A stretch of 64,000 bases of DNA from Plecoglossus altivelis (taxonomy: Eukaryota > Chordata > Actinopteri > Osmeriformes > Plecoglossidae). The notes below the pieces were generated by a model. That model made no database searches. It was not told the origin of the DNA and saw only the letters and a program-made list of their open reading frames with translations. Below, piece after piece: positions 50,401-61,208 of the stretch. The stretch is taken from NCBI GenBank assembly GCA_036571765.1, contig BROE01000010.1:13035057-13099056 (forward strand). The letters are read 5' to 3'. Position 1 is the stretch's first letter, and each line of letters begins with the position of its first letter. A program made the position numbers and the translations under genes.

Positions 50401-52915
50401 AAACAAGAAGGTGAGAAGAGAAGGAGAGGAAAAGCGGGTGAGGTACATACAGAGGGTATGAGAAAGACACACGGACTGCAGGTTACCTTGACAACTCCGT
50501 CAAATCCTGGGATAGTGTTGACCTTGGCAGCCTTGGCGATCAACTTGCTCTCTATCTTGTCACCCATGGCCTGGATAGCATGTGTGTCTGGCCCAATGAA
50601 TGTCACATTCTCTGCAGCCTGGTGTACATACATACACGCGCACACACACAGGTCAGAACCACATTGATATCAGCTATATTGTTTGTAAACGCAAACACAC
50701 CATTGCATGTAAACAGTATTATCAGTATCATAAATTGTATCGGGGAACGGACATGCAGAGGTGGGCCGTATATGACTACCTGAACTATCCCACCAACCCA
50801 GCGATAAGGTCTGACCTGGGGGGTGGTTAGAAGTACATTTCCCCTCCCCTCTCCCCTCTGCTGAGCCCCTGGACACATGGCCATATAGCAGCCCTGCCAG
50901 ACCACAGTCTGGGGAAGCACAGGACTGCAAGGCTTTGTCCTCCAAACAGCTTGCTGGGTATGACTTCCTGATTGCCTCTGTGCCTCAGGCCCAATCACAT
51001 GTAAAAAGGTCTGTCGTTAGCATGCAGATCCAAGCCCCTGTGCTCATCTATTGAAAGCCATTCAAGTGAATGGAGGCAGATTCCTATAGATGACACTGTG
51101 GGACCAGGAGGGGGGGACAACTTTAAATACACTGTAATCTTGCTCTACTTTCTGGTACTCTGGGATTCTAGCTCTGTGGTAGAATGGCATATGATGTTAA
51201 GTGGATAAATTTGTGTTACCATGTCAGAAAATCTCTGACTATTTTGATTTGAGTACGTGCCAGACAAACATGACAATCTGTTCAACGCCCCCCCCCCCAC
51301 ACACCTATTCACCCTGAGGTTCTTTCTCATGCTAAGAGGGTCCTTACTGCCCCCACCCCACCCCACTCCTGTCCTCCTAGCCCCAAGCTGTGCCCCCAGT
51401 GTTTTGCAATGCGTAAACCTGTACTAACTATTCACCACTGTTAGAGTGGGGGAGGGGCTCATTCAGCTGCTAATGTAAAGGTATCTTCATTTCCACAGAC
51501 ACACTGAAGGCAAACGCCAGCCGACACATACACAGTCCCTGAGGAATACATTTGAGAGGGTGCATGAATATGTGTGTGTGTGTGTGTGTGTGAGTGAGTG
51601 AGTGAGTGAGTGAGTGAGAGTAAAGGGGAGAGAGTGAGTTCAGTATGTGAAGGATGAGACTGAAAAGTGATTCAAAGTTGACCACGAACGTCCATTCACT
51701 ATAAAGGAATACATCTTCAAACCAGTGAGTCCCAGAGGCAGTGGGACCTTTGCAGTAAAGTTAGTCTTCAGACAGGATATTTTAACAAGTCCGGATTACC
51801 CCAGGGCGTTTAGCTAATAAACGCGGACTCGTAATTATACCGGCCGAGTCGCAAGCCCTGTTAAGGAGACCTATCTCAGTCCCCAAGGAAGGTCATAAGC
51901 CAGGGTTTTGATTGTTCCCTCTTATCAAACAGGAGCCTTTTTTTGTAGCAGGTGCTGGCTGGGTTTAGCTGGGAGCACCAATTTCAGGTTCACACCACTA
52001 ATGAAGTTACCTCAGGGGGGGCACTAATAGGAGAACTGTGAGTCATGAGAGGAGAAAAGAATAGTAGTTGTAGTAGAGAAGAAAGATGGTGTGTGTCGTG
52101 TGTGAAACACATGTACGTCTTTGCGAGCTCTGTATATGTAGCGATTGGTGAACGTGAATGAAAGGAGTCGGACTCTACCAGGTTCTCTTGGCAAACTCCT
52201 TATTTTCTGACAGAAAGCATAAAGCGAAGTAACCCAGAGCGGGTGAACCAAAACGATGAGAAGCAGAGGAATGAGAAACAGTCTCATCACTGATTACGGG
52301 TCTATTGGAAATGGTGGTTCTCCATCGATGTCGTAGTTCAGATTGTTTCCGCCAGAAAGTCTCCTAATTCACACACTTCCTCACTTCTTTTACCTATCTT
52401 TCATTTTAGCTCTGGAACTTCCCTCCCTCCAATCCTTCTCCTTCCCTCCTCTCCTCCTCTCGCGTCACCTCCCTTCAGAAAGCCTCCAGCTCCCTCTCGC
52501 CCCTCTCCGTGTTTTCCGGCCAGCCCAGGATCCCCTCCCCCCTACTCACAGCTTGTAGCCCCCTGTATGCGTCCCTAAGATGATTGGCCGCACTTCATTA
52601 TACAAGACCATGTTGAGGTAGCTCTTGTTGGTGGGGGCAGGGCCTACGCACACCGCCTCGTCCGCCATCTTAACGTGGACCTGAAAGCGCGGAGAGAGAG
52701 GTCAGATCAAGGATCAGCTGAATCCAGATAGAGTGAAGGGAGGAGCATGGTTATATACCGGTCTGGTTCTGTTTACACATTGGAGTTAACGACAAACAAG
52801 AGCCAGAGAAACACATGCGCCTCCGTAACATACCTCCCCCCTGAGGAGAAGTGAGTGACAGGCCAGGAGGGCACATTCAACAGGGATTAACATAAACATC
52901 TGGATCAACATGACA

Positions 52916-52974
<59 letters not shown>

Positions 52975-55034
52975 ATGATGGGGATGAAGCTTGATAGGCC
53001 AGTTGGTCCTTTGCACTTCTTCTCAAAAAGAACCTAAGCGGAGAGGCCAATCCTGCACACACATGGTCTAGGGTCATCATCTTTTTCACTGGTCACTTTA
53101 GCTCCAGAAGGGCCTCAATCAGAGTCCTTCACAGCAGCGAATGCAGGAGGGGCGACACATAGACTCACCGCACTGGCGTCCACATCGCTGTGCACGGCCA
53201 CCGTCCTGATGCCCATCTTCTTACACGTTTTGATCACCTAGCAGTGCGTTCACAGACACGCAGTTACACATCAACGTTGCTGGCTAGCCAGTGTGGGCTG
53301 ATGTGTGTGTCAATCCATTTGCATGTGGTATGGGCCCTGGATGACAGTAGTATATGGTACTGTATGGGGCCCAAGGCCACATGGTGACAGTAGTGTGTGG
53401 TACAGTATGGGTGTCCACCAGCTCTGCTTCTAGTCTCACCCTGCAGGCGATCTCCCCTCTGTTGGCAATGAGGATTTTATCAAAGGTCTGAGAGGGGTAA
53501 AGAAGGAACCACAAACACACAGATAAGTCTCTGTTGACGAGTTGTCACAATAAATGATTTGCACCTCACATTCTCTCTGCCTTTTTCTACCTAGCTCCCA
53601 GCAGCATGGGCAGGCCTGTTGCCATTCTGCTCTCTTAAACCAGTGTATACAGTAATGTATAGTCCATCACTGTGTTCCCTGGACACAAGAATCAGGCACA
53701 AACACAGACACAGACAGATATACCAGGAAACACACACACACCACCTTGTAAACACACAAGTGGAAAATAACATTAAGTGTTAACATCTGCAGGAGTCCCT
53801 CCTCAGGTCTCCACATCTTATATAACAGAGAGTCCCTCCTCCTTGCTGTCGTTCTCCCATCCTCCCCTCTAAACATTGTATTCATCCTCTGTCTTTCTCT
53901 TTTCCAACTCTTTACACTCTCCAACTTACTTTGACTCTGGAACCCCTGTCTCACTGCCAGGGGGTAGGCTTGGATGTGTGTGTATATGTGTGTAGATCAA
54001 AGTATTCGGAAAATATGATTGAAAGCCTGGAAATTTCGTTTTCTTTTGTCAAAACACTATTAAGAACACAAAAAAATATGAGTCTTCTGCGGTGGTATCC
54101 AAAAAGCAACCATCAGGATTTTCATCAGGTCAGCACAAGTAAGAACGTTAGTAATTTACATTTTTTATAATAGTGCAGCTGACTATGTACCTGCAGTTAG
54201 ACAGACTCTAGGACTACTTTCTAAAGATCCGTGAAGACAAATACCTTCTCATTGGCATTGTAGACAATGGAGTAGTGCGCCCGACCGACAAGCACGCAGC
54301 ATCTGTGGATTGATGAGAACTGAAGAAGCAGTACGGACATCAGTCACCGGTCATGTCAATGGATAGCCTAGCATTTGTTCTTAAAACAGAATTGGTTTGT
54401 TTTCCATGGTAGGAAATACGTGTAATTGTTTTAATACAACCACTAGTAAGCCTCTCACCTATCTACACCTGCATATTACTGGAATGCTAACGACCAACCT
54501 AGCACTTTTGAGCCATGCCGCTGCAATGACCGTGGACAGTTTTAAAACCGTGATTTTACACACCCTCGAGTTACAACTCAAATAAGCATCGCACAGGTTA
54601 AGCTTTCATAACAACTAATACACATTTTTCTGAATGTGATCTGTTAGATTTGACATTGACAGGGCGGGAATGGACCTCGTCAAAAGTTCAGCGAAGTGAT
54701 TTCTACTGATGTATTGTTTGGAAGAGACAGATAATATTAAACAGTTAGAGTTGGTTAGAACTTGGACCATCACCCAAGCTGTCAAGTATCGATTGCATAT
54801 ATGTCAAGAGTTTGACTGTGGTCCAGGACAGCGAGAGAACGTTTGCGGACAGACATTGAGGGTCTCGTACTGGAGTGAAGCGATTTAGAGTATAAATACC
54901 TTGGCAGTGAGTGTCTAATCAAACTTCCATTATTGCACGAAAACTATCGTTACAAATATCTATCTTTCACGTTGGCTCACCCTTGCAGCACATAAAACTC
55001 TTCGTAGGGTTGGAGTGATCTTGTAGGCAGCCAT
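42619..55034 (-). CDS. pcca: pcca, propionyl-CoA carboxylase alpha subunit
   Basis: Mitochondrial biotin-dependent enzyme subunit: it carboxylates biotin with bicarbonate/ATP for conversion of propionyl-CoA to methylmalonyl-CoA. Minus-strand exons: 54981-55034 (start MAAYKITPTLRRVL, basic presequence), 54245-54319, 53440-53487, 53169-53237, 52680 to about 52550 (end unsure), 50487-50618, 49486-49522, 49200-49278, 48373-48475, 48013-48107, 47484-47634, 47256-47399, 46952-47026, 46509-46577, 46307-46382, 45783-45996, 45450-45552, 44952-45050, 44508-44561, 43438-43578, 42828-42905 and 42619-42687. Landmarks are ILIANRGEIACR (biotin carboxylase N-lobe), KASAGGGGKGMR (ATP-grasp glycine loop), EKYIDNPRHIEIQ, NERECSIQRRNQK, FLEMNTRLQVEHPITE and the biotinyl motif EAMKMQNS. 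The end is GDLLVELE. The segment expected between SYLNM and AAENVTFIGPD (human DAIMEAIKK...HPGYGFLSENKEFA) is not cleanly present; see the entry at 52184. Gene identity is firm, integrity of this exon uncertain. Confidence 0.93.
44434..44498. repeat. (ACGC)n-(CA)n compound microsatellite
   Basis: ACGC tetramers passing into CA repeats, ending about 10 bp from the donor of the pcca exon 44508-44561. Confidence 0.9.
47032..47175. repeat. GGTAGAGAGGCAGG minisatellite
   Basis: Imperfect purine-rich units of about 16 bp (variants of AGGTAGAGAGGCAGGGAGG) repeated across about 140 bp in the pcca intron upstream of the exon at 46952-47026. Confidence 0.8.
50029..50368 (-). mobile_element. tRNA-derived SINE
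   Basis: On the minus strand the head at 50368 reads GTGGCCTAATGGTTAGGGAG (A-box-like), and GGTTCGATTC follows about 35 bp later (B box). The body includes ACCCCTAATTGCTTCCCGGG and the tail TTAAATGCAGAGGTAAATTT, common in fish SINEs. It ends in a GAAGTGAAGTGAAGTGACG-type repeat at the plus-strand left side. It lies in the pcca intron between the 50487-50618 and 49486-49522 exons. Confidence 0.75.
52184..52248 (-). other. pcca: disrupted pcca biotin-carboxylase exon remnant
   Basis: Positions 52216-52184 (minus) translate exactly to FLSENKEFAKR, the conserved PCCA peptide, and 52248-52240 to VHP. The 23 bases between them do not give the expected GYG in frame: the interval is 14 bases too long. 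Two extra bases also precede the CTG at the donor (AACCTG, then GTAGAG). The neighbouring exon at 52680 runs from SYLNM into VLYNEVRPII and GTHTGGYK up to a strong donor (GTGAGT) at about 52549. Joining it to the AG at 52211 meets TAA. So I cannot build an open frame across this step. Confidence 0.6.
52920..52973. repeat. (GT)27 microsatellite
   Basis: Uninterrupted GT array in the pcca intron between the 53169-53237 and 52680 exons. Confidence 0.95.
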
Positions 55035-56343
55035 GTCTGGGAATCAGTGGTGAGACGCGTCATCAACGTGATGACGTAAGGTAGGGGAGTCTTCCTTTTT
55101 ACCAATCAGTGCTGACCAAGCTCCGTGCCGTAAAAACGCGAGATTGTCATTAAGCACGTATTTTCCGCATACTATAAATTTCAGGCTGCAATGTCATGTA
55201 GTTGCGAGTCCTTTAAAGTCAGGTAAACGAGGTTACGTTAGTCATATACAACAATGGGTAAGTCTAAGGACAGGGCTTCACATCCATCAACACAGGCTGG
55301 CCACCTTTGATTTGGTACATTCTGAGAGCTTCATTTGTAGCCTACATTATTCCCCTATTTGAGCTTTAGTTCTTTGAGAGTTTAACTAAGATATCAGTTA
55401 GACACGATTAGATAATATAAATAAATTATAGGATGACAACGATGAGTCCATGTGTGACGTTGATTGTGAAAAAGACTATACAATTTACAATTGCTTTAAT
55501 AAATCAGTAGCATGATATTAACCAATGTCTTTTCGTATGGAAAGGTTTTTTAAATGCAGGCCTTTTATGCCAAATTTAGCGCGATCCTGAAAGTAGCTTA
55601 GCTAATGCTATATTTTAGATTCCACAAGCCCACATGACCAGAAAGACAATGTCCGAATTAATTTGTGTCTTAAGTAAATATAATATTGAATCTGCTAAAT
55701 AAGTGTGATCATTGTTGAAAGGCACAATTAAAATACAATGCATTTGAAATATGTTATAGTAATTGTCAAATGTGCGCCTACTAAAAATGCTCTCAGTTAG
55801 CCTTTTAAAATTTACTATACACATGGAGCATCATAATGGAAAAAAACAGATTTGTTTTACATTGGTTTATTTTCTATACAGTAAAAAACAAACATTATAT
55901 GAACAATTAATTAAACAAAATTGTCAACGATATATCTATAAATAGTTTACTTTAAAGCAGCCTATAAACGAATTGCCGAAGATAACATATATAACACTTA
56001 CGCCTCAAATATCTTTATCGATAAATGTACTAAATGTAAATAGACGAATATAAAGAATGTTTTGCTTTTGAAGTTTATTGGAATTAACACCGTTACCAGC
56101 CTCTCAGAAAAGGGCTTCAGTACATAACCAAATTTTGACTGCATAACCCTCGATTTAAAAAAAATCAAAATTCATTCAGCTCTCGGTTCGTTTCCTTTTT
56201 AACGGCTTGCATCTTTCACAGTACTTGGCGGTATGGTCTATTTCAAAGCAATGACCCCGACGTGTTGTGTCTGTTTCAGGTGCATCCGTCTCCTGGGTAT
56301 TCCCCGAGATTTGGATCCGATGAACGAGAATCTTGCATGGCGT
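55035..56343. other. intergenic between pcca start and zic2 end
   Basis: AT-rich DNA holding the pcca promoter side (about 55035-55150, with CpG-containing sequence) and the zic2 3' UTR (about 56343 leftward, with a CTATTTATAGA-type AT-rich stretch near 55930). Short ORFs have no recognisable content. Confidence 0.45.
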
Positions 56344-57879
56344 TCAGACGTACCACTCACTGAAGTTGCTGTGGCTGTTTGCGCTGTGTCCAAGCACGAT
56401 GCTGCCCGGGGACATGTTGCTCTGCGACTCTGAGGCGGGAGACACCAGACCTGAGGGACTAGTGGACTCGTACCCTGAGCTGGCAGCTGGAGAGGACTCG
56501 GTGGTTGAGAGCGAGTCGTGGACCTGCGATCAAACATCAGACATCATAAGCGGATTAAGTCCTTTATTTGATGTAAATGACTGATCTTAAATGCGAAAAC
56601 TTTGAAGTAAAGTATACATAGAGAACCACCATACCTTCATGTGTTTGCGCAGAGAGCTTGGATGCGTGTAGGATTTCTCACACATCTTGCACAAATAGGG
56701 CTTGTCAGACGTGTGAACGTGCATGTGTTTCTTGCGGTCACTGCTGTTGGCAAAGCGTCTGTCGCAGCCGAAGTAATCACACACAAACGGCTTCTCTCCT
56801 ACAAAAAGGAACGGTAGAGCATGAATACACAATGATTTAGAATTGCATAAGGGGTTTAGAACACATAGGGGCAACATGTCTAAATGCCATCTGGCAATGG
56901 GGCTTAAGAAATAAAGGGGCATGCTTAATGTGAATAATAATCCCTTGACCGTTTAACATAAAAAGGCTTCCAAATATTGACAGACTAATTGTTTACCTGT
57001 GTGCGTCCGCTTGTGGATTTTAAGGTTTTCTGAGCGCGCAAACACCTTGCTACAGCCAGGGAATGGGCATGGGAATGGTTTCTCCCCGGTGTGCACGCGA
57101 ATGTGATTCACCAGCTTGTATTTGGCCTTGAATGGTTTGGTCTCTCGCGGGCAGTCCTCCCAAAAGCAGACGTGACTACTCTGCTCAGGCCCACCGACGT
57201 GTTCCATGGAGACGTGCGCCACCAGATCGTGCATGGTACCGTAGGTCTTGCCACAGCATCGGCTGGAGCCACCTGGTTGATCAGGGTCAACCCACTTGCA
57301 AATCAACTCCTGTTTGATGCACTGCTGTCGCATGTAACGGAAGAAGGCGCCAGGGTGGTGGTGCGTAGCCATTCCCATATTCAGACCTATGGCACTGTAC
57401 TGGCCGTAAGGGTCCGCTCTTGGCCCGGATACATGATGATATTGGTCCGCTCGCCCGAACACCTCGCCAGGCATCCCCAGACGCCCGCCCAGCGCGCTGG
57501 CAGAGCCATGGTGCTGTTCATGAATCCCAGGGAAGAGTATATGACCGTGCCCCTGGCCCTCCGCGTGAGGGTGATGCAGGGATCCCGCCATGGTTCTGAG
57601 GAGTGCGTGTTGGTCGTTGCCTGCGGGCGAGTCTCCTGCGAACCCCCGGTTACGCAGAATAAAGTCCCGGGTAGAACTGGCATATGAGGCCGCGTACCCA
57701 CTCCCCTGGCCTGCGAATGCGGTACCCTGGCCTGGTGAATGATCATTTAGCTTAAAAGCGCCCATGTGAACTGCGTCCATGAAGCCAGATTCCCGATCGT
57801 GCATCTCAGTAGCGGGTTGGTGTCTTGAGAAGGCGCTGACCCCTGTGCTCGTGGCCTGATAGTTAGACTCCAACAGCAT
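56344..57879 (-). CDS. zic2: zic2-like zinc finger transcription factor
   Basis: ZIC2 is a nuclear C2H2 zinc finger regulator of forebrain midline, neural crest and retinal axon development. Exons 56997-57879, 56635-56798 and 56344-56523 give 408 residues. The start at 57879 (MLLESNYQATSTGV) matches the MLLDxG ZIC start; the frame is open a little upstream. The N-terminal conserved boxes are MGAFKLN, TRDFILRNRGF, GHILFPGIHEQ and GEVFGRADQY, then PGAFFRYMRQQCIKQELICK. There are five fingers: C-CGKTYGTMHDLVAHVSMEH, CFWEDCPRETKPFKAK, CPFPGCSKVFARSENLKIH, CDYFGCDRRFANSSDRKKH and CKMCEKSYTHPSSLRKH. The C-terminus SHSNFSEWYV is the ZIC1/2/3 end. It lacks the long Ala/His/Gly tracts of mammalian ZIC2 and has a diverged first finger. 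ZIC2 rather than ZIC1/3 is inferred from AEMHDRE-type N-terminus and pcca/zic5 neighbours. Confidence 0.88.
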
Positions 57880-59370
57880 CACAGCGAGGCCCTGGGCTCG
57901 CGGTACTACCGATGCGCGCAAGACAGTTTTTGTACCCTCAATGTCCTCAAATGTTACCAAAAAACGATCTATAATGATTTAAAACTCCCTTTTAAAATGA
58001 TAGTTGCAATGTAGAGCAGATAATGTCACAGCTGGACCAGTGAATCTTACAGCTATAGTTGTATCAACAGCTTCGGTTATAAACAAACATACAAACATAT
58101 ACAAATATATTATCGTCAAAGTGGAATGCGAAAAAGATTAGACCAGTCTGTTCTCGTGCTCCCTGAAGTCTAAGCCGCTACACTCCAAGGTACTCACGGA
58201 GCACATCTTACCTCCTCTTTTAGGGAGCCCGGGGGGTCTCTGAGCTAAGAGTTGATTGGACACGTCGCCTGGTGGACCCCCATCCCTCCCACCAATAATT
58301 AGGTTAGTCTCCAGCGCCCCGCCCAGACTTTGTTTCTTTTTTGGGGGAGGGGGGGGGGGGGGGCATGGTGTCTTGACGGGAAACAGAGTCTTTTCAAAGA
58401 AAATGTATTGATTTTATTGGGTTGTTATATCCTCCTAGACAGTAAACTTTCACAGCTGCCTCAAATACAGATCCTTATGTAAGCTTTAGAAATGAGACCC
58501 ATTGTGGGATCAGCATTTTTGTTGTTGAAAGAATGTTGGGCATAAAGATACGAGAAAGTCAATATTTTGAACGAATCCGTGGCTAGCCCCTATAGTACCC
58601 CCTGTAGTAGCGGATGGTATGAAAAGCATGGAGGGTAGAGACACGTATTTCCATACCTGGGCCATGTGTCTCCCTGACCCGCTGACACAACCATGGGGGT
58701 GGTCCAAGTTCAAAGGAAGGATTGAAATCAGGTCAATCAAAAATAGATGTCCAGTCAGAAATGAAAGGGGAGTCACCAAACTGAAAGTACCCATATTTTA
58801 AAAGATCTGACGTACGAAAACTCTGGTCTGACATTTCTTCCATATGCTCAATGACATCACCGAGTCCTAATTAATGATCAATAAACGGGTGGTAGAGAAC
58901 ACATTTATTAACATGAAAGAAAAGAAAATCCTGAAAATAAATGTGTAGACTATTTGTAAGCTAAACATTTCCACGCAGGCTTCATCTATCCATATACTAC
59001 ACAGCCACACGCAGTGGGAGGCCTAGTTTAACTGGCACTAGCTGTGAGAGTTTTGCATACCTACCACTAGGCGCACTCTTAAATTCCGTCCTTCCCTCTC
59101 TTCCTCTCCTTTTTAAACACTAATCTAAAAGCCACCACATAAGCAAAATATGCTTTTCAAACAAGGACGCCATGTTGCTTCAGTTTGTCCCGTTCGTTGA
59201 GATCAGATAAACGGAAGGAGAAAACCAGGGCAGGGCACCATTTCAGACTATTGGGACGATATAGCTGATACCTCGTCTGGTGTGAATACGGTTCCTTGTA
59301 CTATCGAGTGAGTATGGAGGGACTTACCGCCCGGGTGTAACCGAGCAGCGGGGTACCCCTAGACTGCCAC
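57880..59370. promoter_or_regulatory. zic2/zic5 divergent intergenic region
   Basis: About 1.5 kb between the divergently oriented zic2 and zic5-like starts; both promoters and shared enhancers are expected here. Visible structure: a poly-purine G run at 58344-58364 and a CpG-containing stretch from about 59300 into the zic5 exon. No ORF with recognisable content. Regulatory function is inferred from position only. Confidence 0.5.
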
Positions 59371-61208
59371 ATGCGCCTTCTCAAAACCGGGTGGGGGAGA
59401 GAGTTATACGCGGTTTTAACGAAACCAGAGCGGCTTCAATCCGCCGACGGAGCTAGCCAGCTGCCCGTCTCTACCATGCAGCGGGCGGGCGCGCGGCACA
59501 ATGGCCTCCCTCCGCTCCGCAACAACAACTCGGTTGCCTCGAGCATCGCATCGCCTCCTCGCGCCGCCCCGACTGGCTCCTATCCGAACGGGGCAATAAA
59601 GACCGAGTTGATTTGCAAATGGACCGAGCTTAGCAAAACCGCCAAACAAAAGATATGCGACCTAACTTTCAGTTCCATGCACGAGCTGGTCGACCACGTC
59701 ACCATGGATCACGTCGCGGGGCTCGAGTCTCTGAGCCATGTCTGTATGTGGGAAGAATGTCTGCGCGAAGGGAAGGCTTTCAAAGCGAAATATAAACTGA
59801 TTAACCACATCCGCGTGCATACCGGGGAGAAACCATTTTCATGCTCATTCCCAGACTGCGGGAAAATGTTCGCCCGTTCGGAAAACCTTAAGATCCACAC
59901 ACGCACGCACACTGGTATGTTTTTTTGAAGAGGGGGCACGGGAAATGGTCCCCATAGCGACCCCATCACAATCGAAAAAATTGTGTGTAACCTGACTTGC
60001 TAAGCTAGGTAGCAAAGACTCCATATGTCATGGCTTCGATATCTTGAGTTAAGCTTGTCTGAATGGCATGCATTGTGCTTCATTTCATTTTCTGATGGCG
60101 GGTAACTGTAGCCTATCAACTGTCTTGACTTAAGGTCTGTTTATAATGTTGCTTTAAGGCGAAGCAGTGTCTGTCTAGTGTCATGTCAGTTTATGTGTAG
60201 GAAATGTCAAACTAACTGATTGAAACTTAACCTTTCATGGCTATAGATGTTAAGGTAGACATGATGTTGCTTGAAGAGGCTTAGCCTGTTTTCCTTCTTT
60301 ACAGCAGTGTTGAGTGTGTACCATGTTCCAAGGGCAGGTCAGGGTTCAGGAGCTACAAGGATATGTTGAGTGAACCGTGAACCCATTGCTATTTATAAAT
60401 ATATATTTTGGTTTGATAATTAGGAAGTACATCTAGATAAAGTGTGGCCCACAGGCCAAACTCCAGTCTATGAAGACTGCTACTGATGAATCCAAAAGCA
60501 GAACGCTAACCTCAAGTAGTTGTAATTAATCTATAATTTAATTGATTATTTCTTTCTTGCACTCTTCTCTGTTGCTTTGGTCCTCCGCCCCTCCCCTTTG
60601 CACTTCTCCATCCTGACTCTCCTCTTATTGATCCTGTCTCTCATTCCATCTCTCCTCCCTTCCAACTGCCCAAAACGTTTTTCTCTCTCCTTCCCCTTCC
60701 TTGTCTTTCCTCTCATTCAGGGGAGAAGCCGTTCCAATGCGAGTTCTGCGAGCGCCGGTTCGCCAACAGCAGCGACCGGAAGAAGCACTCGCAGGTCCAT
60801 ACAAGCTCCAAGCCCTACGATTGCAAAGCCCTGGGCTGTGGGAAGTCCTACACCCACCCCAGCTCCCTTCGCAAACACATGAAGGTCCATGTGAAGGCCT
60901 CGCCTACCTCGGAACCACTAGATCTCAAGATCCACTTCGACTCCTCCCCCTCCGTCGAGCGTAAGGTCCTCCTCTGCCCCTCCCCCAACTCTGGACCCCT
61001 TGACCTCTCCCTGTCTGGGTTGGTCAGGAACCGTGCGAACCCTCCCCCCAGGACACAGAGGAACCAATCGGTGAACCCCCCTCTACCTCAGGTGACAGAC
61101 ATGAAGGAGTGGTACGTGTGTACCAGGACCGCCACCCAGAACTACCTCCAAATCCACCCTGATGACATAAAGTCAGAACCCAGCGACGATGACGAGTACA
61201 ACACGTAA
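59371..61208 (+). CDS. zic5: zic5-like zinc finger transcription factor
   Basis: Two exons, 59371-59914 and 60721-61208, joined inside the finger 3-4 linker exactly as in zic2 (HTG|EKP). 343 residues from 59371, or 308 if the better-context ATG at 59476 (ACCATGC, MQRAGARHNGL) is used. Fingers: ICKWTELSKTAKQ..., CMWEECLREGKAFKAKYKLI, CSFPDCGKMFARSENLKIH, CEFCERRFANSSDRKKH and CKALGCGKSYTHPSSLRKH. KYKLINHIRVH carries the Ile typical of ZIC5 (Val in ZIC1-4). Finger 4 has C-x2-C where ZIC proteins normally have C-x4-C. The KEWYV end is followed by 30 extra residues including DDIKSEPSDDDE, a sumoylation-type motif next to an acidic patch. The long N-terminal low-complexity region of mammalian ZIC5 is absent. 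Divergent partner of the zic2-like gene, as in human. A teleost zic6-type paralogue is a less likely alternative. Confidence 0.8.

Noticed and set aside
52024..52290. Minus-strand ORF beginning MMRLFLIPLLLIVLVHP that looks like a secreted peptide with a signal sequence
   Set aside because: It overlaps the shifted pcca FLSENKEFAKR remnant, and the apparent signal peptide comes from intron-like pyrimidine-rich sequence. No independent support for a peptide gene.
57091..57687. Plus-strand 198-codon ORF opposite zic2 exon 1
   Set aside because: Antisense shadow of the GC-rich zic2 coding exon; no recognisable content.
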